The notes under the pieces: generated by a model
Database searches by the model: none
What the model was told of the DNA's origin: nothing
The model's input: only the letters and a program-made list of their open reading frames with translations
Source of the DNA: Mycobacterium interjectum
GTDB taxonomy: Bacteria; Actinomycetota; Actinomycetes; Mycobacteriales; Mycobacteriaceae
DNA: 64,000 bases
Reading direction: 5' to 3'
NCBI GenBank assembly: GCA_002102225.1
Contig: LQPB01000028.1
Coordinates: forward strand, 1-64,000
Program-made: the position numbers and the translations under genes
Part shown: positions 36,803 to 44,300 of the stretch, one piece after another
How the letters are laid out: the number at the start of each line of letters is the position of its first letter
Position numbering within the stretch: position 1 is the first letter of the stretch

Positions 36803-37956
36803 GACAGCGCGGCCCCCAGGATGAGGTCGGTCAGGCCGAGGGTGACCGGATCCGACGCGGTGCCCGACGCGCACGCCGACACGGCGCCGGGGACGTTGCG
36901 CTGCCGCAGCCCCTCGCAGATGGCGCCCGCCTGCGACGGTGAAATCGCCACCTGCGGTGGAATATAGGTGACGTTGTGGGTTCCCCACGCCGGTTCGTAG
37001 ATGTCGCTCAACCAGTGGCTGAACTGCGGCCACGAGTTGATCATGGCCATGATGGCCGGGGTGTGCCTGGTCAGCATGTCGCTCAGCCAGCCGATCCAGT
37101 GGTCGAGTCTTTGATAAACCCGCGGCCCCCACCGCTCCACCGCCTCGACCAGGATCGGCAGCAGATGCGAAAGACGGCTCATGGCCGCTCCGAAGTTGTC
37201 CGACAGGCCCTCGACCAATTGCGTTGTCGCGGGAAGCGTCTGGACAAACCCCGAGAAGCTGTCCCAGTTCTTGAGAAAGTCCGAGGTGAGGATTTCGCTG
37301 TTTTCGAACAGCTGCCGGTAGTCCGCATCGGCTTTGTAGGGGTCGGCGAGCATGGTGACCAGATTGCGCAGCGTCTGGTTGAGGCCGACCCCGGTCCCAT
37401 CCAGCGAGCGGCTCGCCGCGCGCAAGCTGTCGTTGATCGCTTGCACGCCCGGCGCCCGCGACGGGTCCTGGCCGTGTTGAGGCGCCATGATGGCGTCGGC
37501 GAGTTTGCCTATGGCAGTGAAGGTTTCGCTGATGCTGATCGGGGTTTTGGTGGACTTGAGCCTGATGCACCCGGGCCCGGTGAACTTCGGGCCCGAGGTG
37601 TAGGGCTTGGTCAGTTCGATGTGGCGGTCGGTGACAATCGATTGCGAGTAGGTGACCGCCCCGACGTCGGCCGGTAGGTCAAGGTCGTTGGGCACGGTGA
37701 AGTCGACCTCCACGTGGTCGGGCTTGTTGACGATCGCGGTCGTCGTGCCGACCTCGATACCCAGCAGCGCCACCTTGTTGCCGGGATAAAGCCCTACCGC
37801 GTCGGTGAATTCGGCGCACATCGCGCGGGTGTGGCCGGGCATCACGGCCTTGGCGCCGAAGACCACGGCCGCCGCGACCGCCGCGACGACGGCCACCACC
37901 GCGGCGATACCCCACGGGGAACGCAACCGCGGGCCGAGCGCCGACAACCTGCCCAT
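36799..37956 (-). CDS. MceD, MCE-domain protein
   Basis: A 385-aa protein with an N-terminal anchor (GIAAVVAVVAAVAAAVVFGA), an MCE domain (CAEFTDAVGLYPGNKVALLG, IEVGTTTAIV) and a long helical part. It carries Cys residues near the ends (TRAMCAEF, GPGCIRLK, GAICEGL, VSACASG). ATG at 37956, one base from the mceC stop. The short tail (ILGAALS) is shorter than the Pro-rich MceD tails of some clusters. Confidence 0.92.
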   Translation of the reverse strand: MGRLSALGPRLRSPWGIAAVVAVVAAVAAAVVFGAKAVMPGHTRAMCAEFTDAVGLYPGNKVALLGIEVGTTTAIVNKPDHVEVDFTVPNDLDLPADVGAVTYSQSIVTDRHIELTKPYTSGPKFTGPGCIRLKSTKTPISISETFTAIGKLADAIMAPQHGQDPSRAPGVQAINDSLRAASRSLDGTGVGLNQTLRNLVTMLADPYKADADYRQLFENSEILTSDFLKNWDSFSGFVQTLPATTQLVEGLSDNFGAAMSRLSHLLPILVEAVERWGPRVYQRLDHWIGWLSDMLTRHTPAIMAMINSWPQFSHWLSDIYEPAWGTHNVTYIPPQVAISPSQAGAICEGLRQRNVPGAVSACASGTASDPVTLGLTDLILGAALS

Positions 37957-37957
37957 C

Positions 37958-38980
37958 TCAACAGTTCCTCATGATGTTGGGCAGGCACAGGTCCTGCCCG
38001 GGCACCAGCCGGCTGTGCTTGTCGAAGACGACGCCGTTGCCACTGAGCATCGGCAACACGATGTTGAGGGTCTGCCCCAGGCCTTCGAGCGCCTCCCCCC
38101 ACCGCTCGGGATGGGCGTTCAGCGTGTCGGTGATGTCTTCGAGTCCGTTGACAACCGGCCCGACCTCCCGGCCGTAGAACACCACGATGCGGTCGAGGAT
38201 GCGGGCCAGTTCGCTGAGCAGGCCGAAGAACTCGACAATGTCGACCGACTTCGAGGTGTAGGACTGCCCGATGATGTCCAGCTGCTCGAACAGCGTGATG
38301 AGCTGCTTACGCGCGGCGACCGTGGCCCGCAGGCCGTTGTTGGTGAAGTCCAGGCTGCGATGGAAGTCGGCGGTGGACTTGCTCATCGAGGTTGTCAACG
38401 CATTGGCCGACCGGAGCAGGTCGCGCACCGCGTCGGGAAATTTGTTGGCGGCGTTGGCTACCTCGGTGAACGTGTCGTGGATGACTTGGCCGTCAACTTC
38501 CTTGATCAGCGGGGTTGCCGCCTGGATGATGTCGTTGACCTCGAACGGCAGCGTGACTCGTTGCGGCGGAATCACGTTACGGCCAAGCGGCAGAGCGCCC
38601 TTCGGGTCGAGTGCCACGTAGTGGCCACCCAGCGGGGTGAGCAGCTTGATGTCCAGCGTGGATTCCGAACCGACCAGCACCGAGCGCTCGACGTCGAACT
38701 TCATCTCGACGGCGGCGCCGTCGAGCCGGACGCCGGTGACCTTCCCGACCGGGATGCCGGCGATGCGAACCTGGTCGCCCGCGCGCACACCGCCGGAGTT
38801 GGACAAGCGCGCGACATAACCGGTCTGGCCGGCCGGATTCAGGTAGGCCATCGCGGTGGCGGCCAACGCCGCAACGATGACGACGACGCCGATGATGCCG
38901 TGCCGACGACTGCGGACCGCGGCGGCGCGCTCGTCGAGCACCGGACGCCGCCGTCGTACGCTCTTGTCCCCGAACAGCAT
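37958..38980 (-). CDS. MceC, MCE-domain protein
   Basis: A 340-aa protein: basic head (VRRRRPVLDERAAAVRSRRH), membrane anchor (GIIGVVVIVAALAATAMAYL), MCE domain (YVARLSNSGGVRAGDQVRIA, GIPVGKVTGV) and helical tail. The ATG at 38980 overlaps the mceB stop by one base (TAATG). No long C-terminal Pro-rich extension, unlike many MceC proteins. Confidence 0.92.
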   Translation of the reverse strand: MLFGDKSVRRRRPVLDERAAAVRSRRHGIIGVVVIVAALAATAMAYLNPAGQTGYVARLSNSGGVRAGDQVRIAGIPVGKVTGVRLDGAAVEMKFDVERSVLVGSESTLDIKLLTPLGGHYVALDPKGALPLGRNVIPPQRVTLPFEVNDIIQAATPLIKEVDGQVIHDTFTEVANAANKFPDAVRDLLRSANALTTSMSKSTADFHRSLDFTNNGLRATVAARKQLITLFEQLDIIGQSYTSKSVDIVEFFGLLSELARILDRIVVFYGREVGPVVNGLEDITDTLNAHPERWGEALEGLGQTLNIVLPMLSGNGVVFDKHSRLVPGQDLCLPNIMRNC

Positions 38981-39990
38981 TACCGGCACACCACCAGGTT
39001 CTGCTGAGCGAACGACACCTGCCCGATCCCCGGCAGGGTGACCTCGCCATGCGAGCACGAAAACGCCGGTCTGGCGGGCTGGTCGTCGACCAGCCAGTCC
39101 CGCATTCCCTGAATCAGCGACGGCGTGAGCGACAGGCCCGCGATGATCGTCGCGGTCTGTGGCCACATGCGGCTGGTCAGGTCGTAGAGCGGAACCGTCG
39201 TCCCGTCGAAAGTGTGCTCGGTGTATTGCAAGATGTGGGTGGTGTTCCGCAGGACGGGCAGACCTTCGTTCATCGCCGCGCGAAACTCCTCGGCCTTGGA
39301 ACCGAACTTGGTCAGCACGTCGTTGAGCGTGGCGATGAGATGAAACAGTTGCTGCGATTTGCCGCCCAGGTCTTGGGAGATCGCGCTGAGATTGCGGAGC
39401 ACGGCGGTGATGACCGCCTGGCGGTTCACGGCCAATTTGGAAATGACGTCGAGGTCGTGCAGGAACGGGCCGATGCCGTTCTCATCCCCTTGGATCAACC
39501 GCAGCAGGTTCTCGCCCAACAGGTTGAACTGGGCGGGGTCGAGGGTTTGAAAAATCGGCCGAAACCCGTTGAACAGCTTCGCCACATCGAACGAGGGAAT
39601 CGTCTGCCCCAGGCCGAGGGTGCCCCCGGCCGGCAGCCGCCGATCCGGCTTGGCCGGCTGGACGAGTTCCACGTAGCGCTGACCGACCAGGGTTTGATAG
39701 CGCACCGCGGCAACGGTGTTGGCGAACACCGGGTGATCGTCTTGCGCGGTGAAGTCAACCTTGGCGATCCGGCCGTCGAGACGGATGGTTTCCACCTTGC
39801 CGACCTGCACACCGGAGATGCGGACGTCGTCACCGGCGTAGAGACCCGACACATCGGAGAACGCCGCGGTGTAGTGGGAGACCGCCCCGGTGACGGGACT
39901 GCGCAAGGCGGTCAGCACGATGAGCGTGCACACCACCGATACCGCGGTGAAGATGGTCAGCCAAATCGCCGATTTGGTAACGCTTCTCAC
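38980..39990 (-). CDS. MceB, MCE-domain protein
   Basis: A 336-aa protein with an N-terminal anchor (IWLTIFTAVSVVCTLIVLTA), MCE domain (YTAAFSDVSGLYAGDDVRIS, GVQVGKVETI) and helical tail ending in a Cys pair region (FSCSHGEVTL, NLVVCR). GTG start at 39990 overlapping the mceA stop by 4 bp. Confidence 0.92.
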   Translation of the reverse strand: MRSVTKSAIWLTIFTAVSVVCTLIVLTALRSPVTGAVSHYTAAFSDVSGLYAGDDVRISGVQVGKVETIRLDGRIAKVDFTAQDDHPVFANTVAAVRYQTLVGQRYVELVQPAKPDRRLPAGGTLGLGQTIPSFDVAKLFNGFRPIFQTLDPAQFNLLGENLLRLIQGDENGIGPFLHDLDVISKLAVNRQAVITAVLRNLSAISQDLGGKSQQLFHLIATLNDVLTKFGSKAEEFRAAMNEGLPVLRNTTHILQYTEHTFDGTTVPLYDLTSRMWPQTATIIAGLSLTPSLIQGMRDWLVDDQPARPAFSCSHGEVTLPGIGQVSFAQQNLVVCR

Positions 39991-41042
39991 CGGCCACCCC
40001 CCTGGGGCGCGGGCGCGGGCGGCGGGGGCGGCAGGGCCGCCGCCAGCCCCGGCATGGCGTCCAGGGTGACCTCGATCTTCATGCGGACCTTGCCGTCGAT
40101 GATCGGAAACGCCGCACTGGTGCGGTCCAGCAGGCCAGAGAGCCGGTCATAGACCGGCGCCTGGCTGCCCTGCAGGTACGACAGCGGCAGCAACACGTCC
40201 ATCATCGATTTCATGAAGGGGGCGAGCCACGCGATGTTCTTCGCGAAGATCCCGTCCGTTTTGAAGAGGAGCTTCGCGGTCTGGTCCAGGATCACGTTCA
40301 TGCGCTCGACCCCGTCGGGATGGGCCAGAAATTCCATCCCATTGAGTAGGTCATACGCCAGTCCGATGAGCGGGATGGCGTCGCTGGCGCCGTTGACCAC
40401 CGAGGCGAACACCGACAGCGACCGCGAGAAGGGCACCTTCTGGGCGTCGACGAGCATCTTGATCAGATCGAAGTATGACCGGGTCACCGGCTCGGTCAGC
40501 TCGGCATGCCGACGCACGATCTCGATGATGTGGTCGACGTCGGGCGAGTCCACCATCTTGCCGATTTTTTGGCCCTGACGCAGCAGCCCGGTGATGGAAG
40601 TCGACCGGACGTTGGCACCTATCAGCAGCGTCTGGTTCGGCCTCAGCCGGGCGCCGGTGCCGCTGCTGACCAGTTCGACCGCCGCGAGGCCAAAAGTGTT
40701 GGACGACATGAAGTTAGCCGTTGTGTCGGCGGCCAGGGCCCTGGCTTGGCGCGGCTCGAGTTCTACCGTGATCTTTTGCTTGTTGTATCCGGCCGATTGC
40801 AGCGTTTTCACCGACCCGATCGTCAGCCCGCGGAACTTCACCTCCGCGCCCGGCATCAAACCCTCACCGATCGACTCGGCCACCACGGTCAGCTTGAACG
40901 TGTCGTCGTAGCCGCCGTTGCCCAGCTGATACAGCGCGACGCCGGCGATACTGAGCGCCAGCACGGCGATCAGGCCCCGGATCCGCAACGAGCGCGAACT
41001 GGGCGCCCGCACTCCTTGGTCCGACCCTGGCAGTATCGGCAT
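39987..41042 (-). CDS. MceA, MCE-domain protein
   Basis: A 351-aa first MCE subunit: anchor (GLIAVLALSIAGVALYQLG), MCE domain (FKLTVVAESIGEGLMPGAEV, KFRGLTIGSVKTLQ), helical region and a short Pro/Gly tail (PPPPPAPAPQGGGR). The ATG at 41042 lies 2 bp after the yrbEB stop. The N-terminus is soluble for about 22 residues before the anchor. The sequence does not clearly match Mce1A-Mce4A from memory, so this may be one of the extra clusters (mce5-mce8). Confidence 0.92.
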   Translation of the reverse strand: MPILPGSDQGVRAPSSRSLRIRGLIAVLALSIAGVALYQLGNGGYDDTFKLTVVAESIGEGLMPGAEVKFRGLTIGSVKTLQSAGYNKQKITVELEPRQARALAADTTANFMSSNTFGLAAVELVSSGTGARLRPNQTLLIGANVRSTSITGLLRQGQKIGKMVDSPDVDHIIEIVRRHAELTEPVTRSYFDLIKMLVDAQKVPFSRSLSVFASVVNGASDAIPLIGLAYDLLNGMEFLAHPDGVERMNVILDQTAKLLFKTDGIFAKNIAWLAPFMKSMMDVLLPLSYLQGSQAPVYDRLSGLLDRTSAAFPIIDGKVRMKIEVTLDAMPGLAAALPPPPPAPAPQGGGR

Positions 41043-41044
41043 AC

Positions 41045-41905
41045 CTACCCCGAAATCCGAATGCCGGGATTGTTGCCCCAAAACAACAGCGTCAGCACCA
41101 TGTCGGCGGCGACCACGGTGACGATGCTGGCGCGGATGGCCCGCCCCGAGGCCCGGCCGACACCCTCCGGACCGCCGCTGGCGAAGTAGCCCTGGTAGCA
41201 GTGGATGGCAATGATCAGCGTCACGAAGATGACGGCCTTGAGCACCGAGAACACCACGTCGGAGGGGTGGATGAACGAGTCGAAGTAGTGGTAGTAGGTG
41301 CCCGAGGACTGCCCGTGCAGCACGTTGACCACCAGCGCGCACGACACGTAGCTCAACGCCAGCGTCACCACGTACAGCGGAACGATGGTGATCATTCCCG
41401 CGATGACCCGGGTCGTGACCACAAACGGGATCGACTGAATGCCAAGGGCTTCCAACGCGTCGATCTCCTCCGAGATCCGCATGGCGCCGATCTCGGCGGT
41501 CATGCGACACCCGGCCTGGGCCGCGAAGCCGATTCCCGCGATCATCGGCGCCATCTCCCGGGTGTTCGCATACGCCGAGACGAACCCGGTCAGCGGGCCC
41601 ATGCCGACCATGTCGAGGGCCCCGTATCCTTCGATCCCCACCGAACCGCCAACCGCCGCGCCCATGAAGATCAGCACGCCGATGGTGCCGCCACCGACGA
41701 TGAGCGAGCCGTTCCCCCAGATCATGTCGACCAACAACACCCCGGTCTGGTGCCGATAACGCTTCAGCGTGTGCGGAATCGCACCCAGCACCTGAAATCC
41801 GAAGGTGACTTGGTGTCCGAGGCGCCGGATCAGCGAGTCACCCCGCCCGGCGATCCAGGACGAGGCCCGCAGGGGCGCGGGTAGGTACCGTGCCGGGGTT
41901 GCCAT
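41045..41905 (-). CDS. YrbEB, MlaE-like permease of the Mce importer
   Basis: A 286-aa integral membrane protein of the MlaE/YrbE family with about five to six helices and the conserved cytoplasmic loop AEIGAMRISEEIDALEALGI (EExDAL-type coupling motif that contacts the MceG ATPase). With YrbEA it forms the permease. ATG start at 41905 overlaps the yrbEA stop by one base. The ATPase MceG is encoded elsewhere, as usual in mycobacteria. Confidence 0.93.
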   Translation of the reverse strand: MATPARYLPAPLRASSWIAGRGDSLIRRLGHQVTFGFQVLGAIPHTLKRYRHQTGVLLVDMIWGNGSLIVGGGTIGVLIFMGAAVGGSVGIEGYGALDMVGMGPLTGFVSAYANTREMAPMIAGIGFAAQAGCRMTAEIGAMRISEEIDALEALGIQSIPFVVTTRVIAGMITIVPLYVVTLALSYVSCALVVNVLHGQSSGTYYHYFDSFIHPSDVVFSVLKAVIFVTLIIAIHCYQGYFASGGPEGVGRASGRAIRASIVTVVAADMVLTLLFWGNNPGIRISG

Positions 41906-42912
41906 CAGCCCACTCTTAGCGGCATGGACATCGACAGTCCCTGGGTGATCAGCAGGTTGAGGACGAACACCGCGACGATGCCGATGACCACGGAGGCGTT
42001 GACCGCGTCGGCGACGCCGCGCGCACCGCCCTTGGCCTCGAGACCCCGTTGGCAGGCCACGAGGATCACGACCACACCGAACAGCCAGGTCTTGAGGACG
42101 GCGACAATGACGTCGTTGACGCTGGCGAAGGACGCGAACGACGCGATATAGCTACCCGGGGTGCCGGACTGGAAGCCGACGTTGATGGCGTAGCCCGCTG
42201 CCAGTCCCATAAAGATGATGAAGGAGCACAGCACCGGCGCCACGATCACGATCGCGGCCAGCCGCGGGGTGACCAGCCGCTGCACCGGGTCGATGCCCAT
42301 GACGCGCAGCGCGTCCACCTCTTCACGAATGGTGCGGGCGCCGAGGTCCGTGGCCACCGCCGAACCGGCCGCACCGCCCAGCAACAGCGCGGCGACCACC
42401 GGTGCGCCCTGACGGATCACCCCGAGGCCGCCGGCCGCCCCCGACACCGACGAAGCGCCGACCTGTTGGATGAAGTTACCCACCTGCACCGCCACGATGA
42501 CCCCGAACGGGATGGACACCAGTAACGCGGGTATCGCCGTGACACTGATGATGAACCAGGCCTGGTTGAGGGTGTCGCGCCACGGGTGCCGCAACCTGAC
42601 CAAGTCCCTGAGCAGGTAGACGAAGGACTGAGCGGCCAGGTCGAAGAAACGGCCCAGCGTCTGCAACGAGGAGTCGAGCTGGTTGAGGCCGTACCGCAGC
42701 GGTTTGCCCAGCATCTTCAGGGCGCGGCGGTCGGCCGCCGGCTCCGCGGCAGCCGTGCGATCTTCTGCCTCGGCCGACTTCAGCAGGTGGGAGAGGTATT
42801 CGCCGTTGGTGGAGGTGGTGCTCGCATCGACATCGACAGCGACTTGCTCGTCTGCTGTCTCAGTGGTTGGTTCGGCCGCCGTCGCGTCGTGGACACCTGC
42901 GGTCAACGGCAA
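41905..42912 (-). CDS. YrbEA, MlaE-like permease with a long N-terminal extension
   Basis: A 335-aa MlaE-like permease with conserved ATDLGARTIREEVDALRVMG. Compared with typical YrbEA (about 255-265 aa) it has roughly 70 extra N-terminal residues, acidic and Ala/Thr-rich (ETADEQVAVDVDASTTSTN, LKSAEAEDRTAAAEPAAD), which must be cytoplasmic. The longest reading starts at TTG 42912; a second TTG at 42906 is better spaced from GGGAGG. No ATG occurs before the extension, so the extension looks real. It is the first gene of the importer operon. Confidence 0.88.
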   Translation of the reverse strand: MPLTAGVHDATAAEPTTETADEQVAVDVDASTTSTNGEYLSHLLKSAEAEDRTAAAEPAADRRALKMLGKPLRYGLNQLDSSLQTLGRFFDLAAQSFVYLLRDLVRLRHPWRDTLNQAWFIISVTAIPALLVSIPFGVIVAVQVGNFIQQVGASSVSGAAGGLGVIRQGAPVVAALLLGGAAGSAVATDLGARTIREEVDALRVMGIDPVQRLVTPRLAAIVIVAPVLCSFIIFMGLAAGYAINVGFQSGTPGSYIASFASFASVNDVIVAVLKTWLFGVVVILVACQRGLEAKGGARGVADAVNASVVIGIVAVFVLNLLITQGLSMSMPLRVG

Positions 42913-42980
42913 ATTCCTCCCTGATCGCTGTCAGGACTTCGCCCCCAGCAAAGATAACGCGTGTTTGACGTGTGTTTATC

Positions 42981-43030
42981 AGCGGTACGTGCGTTCTACC
43001 AGCGGCAGCGAGTGTCTGTTAGCGGAAGCA
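42981..43030. repeat. Three direct repeats with AGCGG every 20 bp
   Basis: AGCGG occurs at 42981, 43001 and 43021, exactly 20 bp apart, in units beginning TATCAGCGG, TACCAGCGG and TGTTAGCGG. The spacing is about two helical turns, so a protein array could bind one face of the DNA. The array lies between the divergent yrbEA and amidase genes and directly abuts the CRP-like palindrome. Not coding in any frame I can support. Confidence 0.55.
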
Positions 43031-43036
43031 GGTGAG

Positions 43037-43052
43037 TGTGACGTACGTCACA
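43037..43052. promoter_or_regulatory. Perfect CRP-type palindrome
   Basis: TGTGACGTACGTCACA is a perfect 16-bp palindrome and matches the CRP consensus TGTGA-N6-TCACA at all ten fixed positions; mycobacterial CRP (Rv3676 type) uses this consensus. It lies 125 bp from the yrbEA start and 67 bp from the amidase start, so it could control either divergent gene. Confidence 0.75.
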
Positions 43053-43118
43053 TACTAGGTGGACGCTTGCGGTCCAAGGGCTTGACCGCGTCGGGAGCGC
43101 AGGGGAGGTTCAACGGGT

Positions 43119-43847
43119 ATGCCCACACCGGATCGACCCGACGAACCCACGGGTCCCCTCGACCGCCGCCAGCTCCTCACGCTGGGCGGCGGTCTCGGCG
43201 TGGCAGCGATGCTCGGCGCGTGCTCGACGCCGACGACCGGTGTCCGGCTGACCGCCGCCACGTCGGCTCAGTTGCTGTGCCGAGACGCGTGGGGCGCGCA
43301 GGCCGCCCGCCCCGGTGGCAAGCCGCACACCATCACCCGCATGACCCTCCACCACGAGGCCGTCGTCCTCGGCGACAACCGCAACGCCCCGGGACGCCTC
43401 CGGCAGGACCAGCGATACCACCAAGACCAGAAGGGCTGGATTGACATCGCGTATCACGTCGGCGTCGACCGCGACGGCAACATCTACGAACTGCGAAGCA
43501 CCGAAATCGCGGGGGACACCGCCACGGACTACAACACGACGGGCCATTTCCTGGTGCTGTGCGAAGGAGACTTCGATCAGGAGGCCGTGTCGGAGGCCCA
43601 GCTACACGGAGCGGCTGTCGCGTTCGCATGGGCCGTCCAGAATTTCCGCATCGCGACCGACACGCTGGCGGGCCATCGCGACCTGGCTCAGACGTCGTGC
43701 CCGGGGGCGAATCTGTACGCTCACCTCACCTCGGGTGACCTGAAGCGGCGCGTCAACGATCTGGTGTCCGCCGGCCCCGTCGATCTTCAGCGGTTCTGCG
43801 GACCGGACGCGGCCGCGAGAGTCGCGGCCATCGAGGCGGGGAGCTGA
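43119..43847 (+). CDS. Tat-exported lipoprotein, PGRP/amidase-2-like N-acetylmuramoyl-L-alanine amidase
   Basis: A 242-aa protein with a combined twin-arginine and lipobox signal: LDRRQLLTLGGGLGVAAMLG with Cys35 as the lipidation site. The mature domain is PGRP/amidase-2: TLHHEAV (zinc His), YHVGVDRDGNIYE, and GHRDLAQTSCPG with the second zinc His and Cys. It should cleave the MurNAc-L-Ala bond from the outer face of the membrane. ATG start at 43119. The CRP-like site lies upstream. It is convergent with the immunity-like gene. Confidence 0.88.
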   Translation: MPTPDRPDEPTGPLDRRQLLTLGGGLGVAAMLGACSTPTTGVRLTAATSAQLLCRDAWGAQAARPGGKPHTITRMTLHHEAVVLGDNRNAPGRLRQDQRYHQDQKGWIDIAYHVGVDRDGNIYELRSTEIAGDTATDYNTTGHFLVLCEGDFDQEAVSEAQLHGAAVAFAWAVQNFRIATDTLAGHRDLAQTSCPGANLYAHLTSGDLKRRVNDLVSAGPVDLQRFCGPDAAARVAAIEAGS

Positions 43848-43853
43848 CCGGCG

Positions 43854-44300
43854 TCAGCGGTTCGAGTCCCAGTACTCCGGCCCGCCCATCTCGAGGATGC
43901 CGTAGTGCGCGACGGGATAATATTTCTCGATCCGGCGACGGACTGACTCAAGAAATTGATCGGTCGTTGGGAAATCAACTGACAACCTGTCTTTCATGAT
44001 TTCTTCGGGCGGAACGCCTTGTCGGAGCGCGAACCGAGGAAGATACTGCCACTTCCCCGAGTGATCATGTGGGCCAAACACATTAATGGCATCGAGCGTA
44101 CCGATCATGCAATTGATCGACCCGTCTCGCTCTGAGTCGTAGATCTGGATTTTGCAATCGCTCGAACGGAAGAAAACGACACAGCCCTTGCGACCGCCTT
44201 CGTCTACATCATCCCTGTACTCATCTAGCTCAAAGCCCAGTTCGTTCAACAGTGGTTCAACAATAGACCGCACTCCCGCCAAAAATTCCTGCATGATCAC
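43854..44300 (-). CDS. Putative immunity protein of the type VII toxin operon
   Basis: A 148-aa, acidic, soluble protein (ELGFELDEYRDDVDEGG, CVVFFRSSDCKIQIYDSERD, PPEEIMKDRLSVDF, ESVRRRIEKYYPVAHYG). No family is recognised. The GTG at 44300 overlaps the toxin stop codon by 4 bp (an ATG follows two codons on). The base composition is low (28 G+C in the 60 bases 43921-43980 by hand count), as for the toxin tip. Position directly after a WXG-headed polymorphic toxin, translational coupling, small size and acidity all suggest the cognate immunity protein, but this is inference. Confidence 0.65.
   Translation of the reverse strand: MIMQEFLAGVRSIVEPLLNELGFELDEYRDDVDEGGRKGCVVFFRSSDCKIQIYDSERDGSINCMIGTLDAINVFGPHDHSGKWQYLPRFALRQGVPPEEIMKDRLSVDFPTTDQFLESVRRRIEKYYPVAHYGILEMGGPEYWDSNR

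Noticed and set aside
42961..43060. CRISPR-like array from the phased AGCGG repeats
   Set aside because: Only three 20-bp units with a five-base constant core and no spacers; better explained as an operator array.
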